From the NCBI RefSeq assembly GCF_017311165.1, contig NZ_CP062973.1, forward strand, positions 1,612,001 to 1,676,000: 64,000 nucleotides of DNA. The letters are read 5' to 3'. Positions 58,833-64,000 of the stretch are shown here, piece by piece (the stretch's first letter is position 1; every line of letters starts with the position of its first letter). The stretch is from Psychroflexus sp. ALD_RP9 (lineage in GTDB: Bacteria; Bacteroidota; Bacteroidia; Flavobacteriales; Flavobacteriaceae). A model generated the notes under the pieces. It was not told the origin of the DNA. It saw only the letters and a list, made by a program, of their open reading frames with translations, and ran no database searches. A program made the position numbers and the translations under genes.

Positions 58833-59272
58833 AATATATTTGGTCGTATTTGGTTATATTTATAATCAAGTTCTTATTAATCAGGATAATATTGAAAATC
58901 TTAATTTAGGGAAATAGTATCAAATGAAAAGTGACCTATTCGGTTACCTACTTAAATCAAAGTTTTTTAAATCGTTGTTTATCAGCTTTTTATATTAGTT
59001 GTTCATCGGGCTGCCACCCCGACTTTTAGCCTTGTAAATTCAACTAAATTTTACTAAATAGTTGATTATCAAGGCTTTTTTGTTTTTATAGGTTACATAT
59101 TTTACCATATAAAACCACTTTTTTGGTGTCCAAATTGGGGACAACTTTTTAAGCCTTGATTTTTAACCTGATACCCCATGATATAAGGGAAATGACTAAA
59201 TATATTATTGTATTTTGGTGACCATTTTTAATCCATTCAGGTGTCCATTTTTACCTAATTTTTTTACTTGAG
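58833..59272. other. intergenic with a plus-strand terminator
   Basis: No gene is seen. A strong hairpin terminator lies at 59028-59082. Confidence 0.5.
59028..59082 (+). terminator. rho-independent terminator
   Basis: Outer arms AGCCTTG (59028-59034) and CAAGGCT (59070-59076), inner arms CAACTA/TAGTTG, followed by a T-run. It lies about 200 bp after the small HTH-like gene. Confidence 0.65.
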
Positions 59273-59614
59273 TTATTTTACTTTCCATAGATACTCCAAT
59301 TCTGGAAAATCTTCTTTTTTATAATAGGGTGGGAAGTATTTATTTATGCCACCTGTAAGACTTTTAAAAAAGAATGAATCTATAGTGCGTTGATACTCTT
59401 CTATGGGGTATTGACTCAGGCTACCTTTTTTGAAATAATTCTTAATAGAATCGTGAATTTCAAGGTTTAAAAAGCAAATATTTTCACTTGGATTTTTTGA
59501 ATTATAAACTACGATGTAGTTTTTGCCTATTCTTGGGTTTGAGTTGCCAAATGCAGCTAAAGAAACAGCTCCTTTATAAGTTATATTTTTAGCTCGAAAC
59601 TTATAACTAGCCAA
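59273..59614 (-). CDS. small protein of unknown function, possibly truncated
   Basis: The 113 codons run from a TTG at 59614. The frame stays open a little further upstream (WEAYTGRGTTLASYKF) without an ATG and then meets a stop, so the N-terminus, probably a membrane anchor, may be lost. The body (KNITYKGAVSLAAFGNSNPR, IGKNYIVVYNSKNPSENI) resembles a common unnamed Bacteroidota family of about 140 aa. Confidence 0.5.
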   Translation of the reverse strand: MASYKFRAKNITYKGAVSLAAFGNSNPRIGKNYIVVYNSKNPSENICFLNLEIHDSIKNYFKKGSLSQYPIEEYQRTIDSFFFKSLTGGINKYFPPYYKKEDFPELEYLWKVK

Positions 59615-59765
59615 TGTAGTTCCTCTACCTGTGTAAGCTTCCCATAATTAGAACTGTTGATTATTCCAATCTATTTGCAAACTTATTAGTATGACTTATT
59701 TCATAAGGTTTTTTTAAAAGCGACTGTGATCTAATGGATTGTTGTAGGTTTCTCTTGGAAAATTT

Positions 59766-60368
59766 TTAAATCGCTTTAAAATGATATTTTTCCTTTAAGA
59801 TTTTTGGTAAAATGTAGTGTAGGTTTTTAAATGCTTTTTGGCTATCATGCATAACAATAATGCTACCATTTCTAACTTGTGACTTGTAAATTTTAAAACA
59901 TTCTTGAGGTGATTTTCGCATATCGTAGTCTTTTGTAATTACATCCCACATCACGATTTTAAATCCCTTTTGGTGTAAAATTTTCGCTTGTTTAGAAGTG
60001 CACTTGCCGTATGGTGGTCTAAATAAGCAAGTTTCTTTACTTAATTGTTTAATGATTTGCTGGCAATTATTTATATCTTCTATATAGTCTTCGGTATTTG
60101 TTTTCCAACCATTGAGGTGTTGCATGCTATGATTACCAATGCTGTGACCTTCATTTATAATCTGTAGAAAAATTTCTGGATGCTTTTTAATATTATCACC
60201 GATACAGAAAAAAGTTGCTTTGGCTTTAAATTGTTTTAATTGCTTTAAAACCCAAGGTGTTACCTCAGGTATTGGTCCGTCATCAAAGGTTAAATAAATA
60301 TTGTTATCAGTAAAACGCCAAAGTCGTTTTGGGTAAAGTAAATTATAAAACCAACTGCTTTTTAGCAT
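59766..60368 (-). CDS. polysaccharide deacetylase family protein (NodB domain)
   Basis: The 200-aa protein has the NodB motifs in order: TFDDGP with D29-D30, H80-S-M-Q-H84 for metal binding, R117-P-P-Y-G121, a WDV motif near 142, and IVMHDS near 175. It removes acetyl groups from N-acetylated sugars of peptidoglycan or surface glycan. There is no clear signal peptide. Its start overlaps the last base of the DUF2723 gene, so the two are co-translated. Confidence 0.9.
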   Translation of the reverse strand: MLKSSWFYNLLYPKRLWRFTDNNIYLTFDDGPIPEVTPWVLKQLKQFKAKATFFCIGDNIKKHPEIFLQIINEGHSIGNHSMQHLNGWKTNTEDYIEDINNCQQIIKQLSKETCLFRPPYGKCTSKQAKILHQKGFKIVMWDVITKDYDMRKSPQECFKIYKSQVRNGSIIVMHDSQKAFKNLHYILPKILKEKYHFKAI

Positions 60369-63300
60369 TATTCTAATTCTTGAGTTGCTTCTTCTAAAAG
60401 TTCACTTGAGTTAGTTGAATCTATAGCTTGGTTAGGCGACGCTTCTAACTCCTCATCATTAAATAAGCCGAATAAGTCTAAGTAGCCATTGAATTTTTCA
60501 GCTTCCTGACGGGCTAGTTCACTATCTTTTGCAATGATTAAAATGTCGACTAAACTCCTATACTTTTCAATTTCAGTATAAATTTTTTGAGCGTATTCAT
60601 ATTGCTTTTCAAAATCTAAACTACTATAGTATTTCAACCAATCTTGATATTTTTTAGCAACACTTCTCCATATTTCTCTTGCTTTTTCTGGTTTACCAAT
60701 TTCATAATAGCCTAAAATATAAGGCTCTAATAAGGTATCAAATCCAAAATATTTTACTGGCATTTTCTCCATTGCCAAGTCAAGTATATCTTCAGCTTTA
60801 TCGTATTTCTTTTCTTCTAGTAGTTTTTCCAGAAGGCGCGCTAGATTACTGCGGTAAGTAATAGCATTCTTGCGGGTTTCTGGGTCGTGGTAAATGTGAT
60901 CACTCCCTAAATTACCCCAATCCCAATTCATGACTAATTCGTACATTTTGTCACTATCAATTCTACCCATATCGAAAGGATTATTCGGATTTACAGGTGT
61001 TTTTATAGGCGTTAATTTGTAAACAACACCATGCAATTGAAGGTAGTCTTTTAACCATAAGTAGTCTGAATCATTATAACTTCCGCCTGTAAAGTAAATT
61101 GGTCTTTCCCAATCATTAGAGGCTAATACGTCAAGCATTAATAAGCGATTTTTATAAATAATGTTGTCATCTAAGTTTAAAATGATCTCATCTACAGCTT
61201 TGTTTTTGTCATTAACTGAAAGACTATTACTTTTTATCGCTTGTTGAATATCGACTGGAATTCGTAATTTTTTAGAAGGAAACGTATTGTAAATTTGGCC
61301 GTTTTCAAGTTCTTCTTTTGTTGAAGGTTGGTCGCTTTTAATATACTTCATCCATTTATCTATGCTTAAAGTGTCTGCAAATCGCTTATCATCTCGATAA
61401 AACACAGCATCATTAATACTGTAAGCATAATCATCATGTTCTAAATAAGTTTTAATTGCTTCGCTGTTATAGGCTTTTCTTCGCATTTGATCAATATACC
61501 AATCGGTGGCAAATAAACTTGTATTAATTGTTCTTACATCACGTCGGTAACCTTCTATTTCTTGTGCATACCATAAGGCAAAGGTATCGTTATCACCTAT
61601 TGTAAACAGTATTCCGTTTTCTTCAACAGAATCAAGGTACTTTTTGGCCATAGCTAAGGTCGTGTAACGATTTGATCGATCATGGTCGTCCCAGTTTTGT
61701 TGTGCTAAAAGTCCCGGAACTGCAAGTAATGTAGCGATTCCTACTAAAGGTGCTGCAATTTTAGGATTTAGCTTATTTTTTAAAACATCAAATAATCCAA
61801 AAACGCCAATTCCAATCCAAATAGCAAATACGTAAAACGAGCCTACTAAGGCATAATCTCGCTCTCTTGGTTCAAATGGGCGTTCATTTAAATAAATCTT
61901 TAAAGCAATTCCTGTAAAGAGAAAAAATACTGTAAGAATCCAAAAGAAATTAATGTCTTGTCTTAAATGAAACAGCAAGCCTATAATCCCCAAAATTAAT
62001 GGCAAAAAGTAGTAGGTGTTTCTTGCCCGATTGTTTTTTATTTCTTCGGGTAATTCAGATTGGTTGCCAAGGAAAATTTCATCTATAGCATCGATACCGC
62101 TAATCCAGTTACCATTAAAATCGGTTAGTTTACCTTGTTCGTCGTTTTGTCTGCCAACAAAATTCCACATAAAATAGCGCCAATACATGTAGCCCATTTG
62201 ATATTGAAATAAATAGTTGAAATTAGCCGCAGTTGAAGGTTTAGATATATTTAAGTAGGGACTAAATTTTTGTAAAAATCCAGCATATTCTTCAGTTGAA
62301 ATTTCACCATTTTTAAATCTATTATTGTATTGTGCAACAGTTGAAATTAACTCAGATTCATTTTGGTATTCTGCTTTTACACTTAAGTCTAACGCACCAG
62401 TAAACATTAAATAATTTGCTGCGTGCTCAGTACTCCACATGCGAGGCAAAAATGTTTTCTGGGCATCATCAGAATTTTGTTTGTGGTTTTTATATTGATT
62501 TACAATCACGTATTTGCCCAATTCATGATTCATTTCATATTTTGGCTCGTCATCATAGTAAGGATTTTCAGGATCTAAACCAGCATAAAGTTCTGTAAAT
62601 TGAGGGCCATAAAATAGTTTTTGTTCGGGATACTGTTCTCGGTTGTAGTAAGCTAACAATGCTCTGGCACTACTTGGGTTATTTTCATTAATAACAGTTC
62701 CTGCATTTGCCCTTATGGGCAGCATTACCCAGCTAGAAAAGCCAATAAATATAAATAATATAGAAAGTGTTATGGTATTAAGTACCTTGTAGTTGTGCTG
62801 ATGCGAATACTTAAGTAATAACACAAATGCAATAATAATACTAATCCCCATAAATATGGTTCCTGAATGAAATGGTAAACCTAAACTATTTACAAAAAAG
62901 ACTTCAGTTTTACCAAATAGACTTAATGTATAAGGAAGTAAGAGCTTAAATATGAAAAGTAAAATAGCAGTTACAACCACATGAGCAATAACAAAATTTT
63001 TGACAGTGATTTTTTTAGTGTGCTTGAAATAGTAGAGTAGGCCTATCGCAGGAATAGTTAATAAGCCCATAAAATGGACACCGAAAGATAAACCAATTAG
63101 AAAACATATTAAGATTAACCAGCGATTACCACGTGGTTGAAGCATATCACGTTCCCACAGCATAGCAACATAAAACATCGCTGCCATAATACAAATGGCC
63201 ATGGCATAAACTTCGGCCTCAACCGCGCTAAACCAAAAGCTGTCTGTAAAAGCAAAACTTAATGAGCCCACAAAACCACTTGCCAAAACAGCTATTTTAG

Positions 63301-63646
63301 TTGCTGGGTTTGCTGTTTCTAACTTTACAAATTTCTTTAATATCAGGACAATGGTCCAAAACATAAATAAGACCGTAAATGCTGAAGCAACACCTGACAT
63401 GAGATTAACCATGAGGGCTATTTGCGAATTATCAAACGCAAACATTGAAAAAAACGCGCCAAATATTTGGTAAAATGGTGCTCCTGGTGGATGGCCAACT
63501 TGTAATTTAGCTGAAGTAGAAATATATTCGCCAGCATCCCAAAAACTTGCCGTTGGTTCTACTGTTAAAGCATAGGTAAGTAGGGCAATAGCAAAAGCTA
63601 GCCATGCTAAGGTTTTATTCCAAAATGAAAAATTAAGCTGTTGCAT
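60368..63646 (-). CDS. DUF2723 multi-spanning membrane protein
   Basis: In the 1092-aa protein the N-terminal 330 residues and residues about 535-650 hold many membrane segments. The family signature is at the start (YALTVEPTASFWDAGEYI, LQVGHPPGAPFYQIFGAFF), with the Asp/Glu pair typical of GT-C fold glycosyltransferases. The C-terminal half is a soluble extracytoplasmic part with TPR-like helices (about 940-1040) and an acidic tail. DUF2723 proteins in Bacteroidota are linked with protein O-mannosylation. It probably forms an operon with the deacetylase. Confidence 0.9.
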   Translation of the reverse strand: MQQLNFSFWNKTLAWLAFAIALLTYALTVEPTASFWDAGEYISTSAKLQVGHPPGAPFYQIFGAFFSMFAFDNSQIALMVNLMSGVASAFTVLFMFWTIVLILKKFVKLETANPATKIAVLASGFVGSLSFAFTDSFWFSAVEAEVYAMAICIMAAMFYVAMLWERDMLQPRGNRWLILICFLIGLSFGVHFMGLLTIPAIGLLYYFKHTKKITVKNFVIAHVVVTAILLFIFKLLLPYTLSLFGKTEVFFVNSLGLPFHSGTIFMGISIIIAFVLLLKYSHQHNYKVLNTITLSILFIFIGFSSWVMLPIRANAGTVINENNPSSARALLAYYNREQYPEQKLFYGPQFTELYAGLDPENPYYDDEPKYEMNHELGKYVIVNQYKNHKQNSDDAQKTFLPRMWSTEHAANYLMFTGALDLSVKAEYQNESELISTVAQYNNRFKNGEISTEEYAGFLQKFSPYLNISKPSTAANFNYLFQYQMGYMYWRYFMWNFVGRQNDEQGKLTDFNGNWISGIDAIDEIFLGNQSELPEEIKNNRARNTYYFLPLILGIIGLLFHLRQDINFFWILTVFFLFTGIALKIYLNERPFEPRERDYALVGSFYVFAIWIGIGVFGLFDVLKNKLNPKIAAPLVGIATLLAVPGLLAQQNWDDHDRSNRYTTLAMAKKYLDSVEENGILFTIGDNDTFALWYAQEIEGYRRDVRTINTSLFATDWYIDQMRRKAYNSEAIKTYLEHDDYAYSINDAVFYRDDKRFADTLSIDKWMKYIKSDQPSTKEELENGQIYNTFPSKKLRIPVDIQQAIKSNSLSVNDKNKAVDEIILNLDDNIIYKNRLLMLDVLASNDWERPIYFTGGSYNDSDYLWLKDYLQLHGVVYKLTPIKTPVNPNNPFDMGRIDSDKMYELVMNWDWGNLGSDHIYHDPETRKNAITYRSNLARLLEKLLEEKKYDKAEDILDLAMEKMPVKYFGFDTLLEPYILGYYEIGKPEKAREIWRSVAKKYQDWLKYYSSLDFEKQYEYAQKIYTEIEKYRSLVDILIIAKDSELARQEAEKFNGYLDLFGLFNDEELEASPNQAIDSTNSSELLEEATQELE

Positions 63647-63765
63647 GAAAGTTGATTTAAGTAGCGAAAATAAGGATTATAATTTAACCCTAATGCAAGC
63701 CTATAACGATAATTTGCAAGTCATATTTTTTTAAAAAAATATTTAATAAAAAAAATGATTTATTT

Positions 63766-63796
63766 TTTGTGTAAATTAAAATAGACCTTATATTTG
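63766..63796 (+). promoter_or_regulatory. promoter of tRNA-Gln
   Basis: TTTG (63766-63769), 19 bp, then TATATTTG (63789-63796): the full Bacteroidota -33/-7 consensus, with transcription expected about 7 bp before the tRNA. Confidence 0.75.
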
Positions 63797-63809
63797 CATC
63801 CCGAATTAA

Positions 63810-63882
63810 TGGCCTATGGTGTAACTGGCAACACGTCTGGTTTTGGTCCAGAAGAGTCTAGGTTCGAGCCCTAGTAGGCCAA
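63810..63882 (+). tRNA. trnQ: tRNA-Gln (anticodon TTG)
   Basis: The 73-nt gene has a perfect acceptor stem TGGCCTA/TAGGCCA, an anticodon arm TCTGG-TTTTGGT-CCAGA giving anticodon TTG, and a T-arm with GGTTCGAGCC. The discriminator base is A; CCA is not encoded. Confidence 0.95.
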
Positions 63883-63885
63883 CAA

Positions 63886-63920
63886 AAAACCGAATTTCAT
63901 TTCTGAAATTCGGTTTTTTT
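63886..63920 (+). terminator. terminator of tRNA-Gln
   Basis: AACCGAATTTCA and TGAAATTCGGTT form a perfect 12-bp stem with a 4-nt loop followed by a T-run. Confidence 0.9.
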
Positions 63921-64000
63921 ATGCTTAAATTTTATTTATTAACTATGTCTTCCGTTTGTATTGCATGTAAACTAAAAGCACTATTAAAATAAAACTTGCT

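Noticed and set aside
1..64000. CRISPR array
   Set aside because: No regularly spaced short direct repeats with unique spacers were seen on either strand.

Overview
The window looks like chromosome of a Bacteroidota bacterium, most likely a marine-type Flavobacteriaceae member. The DNA is AT-rich. Promoter-like TAnnTTTG boxes sit in front of several genes and of the tRNA, with a full TTTG-N19-TATATTTG before the tRNA. Typical Bacteroidota families are present (DUF6443/RHS pairs, DUF2723 membrane protein, DUF5675, DUF6943, YwqK-type lipoprotein). No species is claimed.

Positions 1-43187 hold an array of polymorphic RHS loci read on the minus strand. Each locus has an RHS-A gene (about 1280 aa, Sec signal peptide, ends in YD repeats), 11 bp, then an RHS-B gene (about 1480 aa, signal peptide, DUF6443 domain, YD repeats, RHS core, then a C-terminal tip unique to that copy), then a small immunity candidate 2-6 bp downstream. 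Locus 1 (1010-9303) has an unrecognised tip and a small membrane protein. Locus 2 (12327-20656) has a JAMM-like tip and a leucine-rich-repeat-like secreted protein. Locus 3 (35174-43187) has an HExxH metallopeptidase-like tip and a lipoprotein. Loci 1 and 2 are near-identical over most of their length and share upstream DNA: a transposase C-terminal fragment, about 180 bp, and a 71-bp repeat. A further transposase fragment at position 1 suggests that the array continues to the left.

The most unusual part is 23468-36130. A 6324-bp unit is present twice in direct tandem. It carries two tyrosine recombinases, a P-loop ATPase, an XRE regulator, the immunity lipoprotein and the RHS tip. Its ends coincide with a 15-bp sequence (ACCAAAGGGATAGTA) that encodes the conserved YYPFG of the RHS core and occurs three times: left of unit 1, between the units, and right of unit 2. 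Left of unit 1 lies a promoterless RHS tail with a different tip, followed by a CPBP-family membrane protein. Deleting both units would rejoin that tail in frame to the N-terminal part of RHS-B3. The simplest reading is an integrative element that targets the RHS gene itself, fuses its own toxin tip to the host RHS shell and brings the matching immunity gene. Remnants of XRE-regulator C-termini beside the immunity genes of other loci look like scars of earlier elements.

Positions 44094-54522 form a defence-type island on the plus strand: an XRE regulator, a fused nuclease-methyltransferase, a specificity subunit, a HEPN-like protein, a small P-loop protein, a RhuM-family protein and an unknown protein. 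These are followed by a DUF4268-type nuclease-like protein and a DUF6922-like/AbiEii toxin-antitoxin pair. Positions 54523-55969 are gene-poor and rich in inverted repeats.

Positions 55970-59614 hold small phage- or element-like genes: a DUF6943 protein on the plus strand, a four-gene minus-strand cluster with a DUF5675 protein and two small membrane proteins, and a short HTH-like gene. Positions 59766-63920 look like core chromosome: a polysaccharide deacetylase, a large DUF2723 membrane protein and tRNA-Gln(UUG) with its promoter and terminator.
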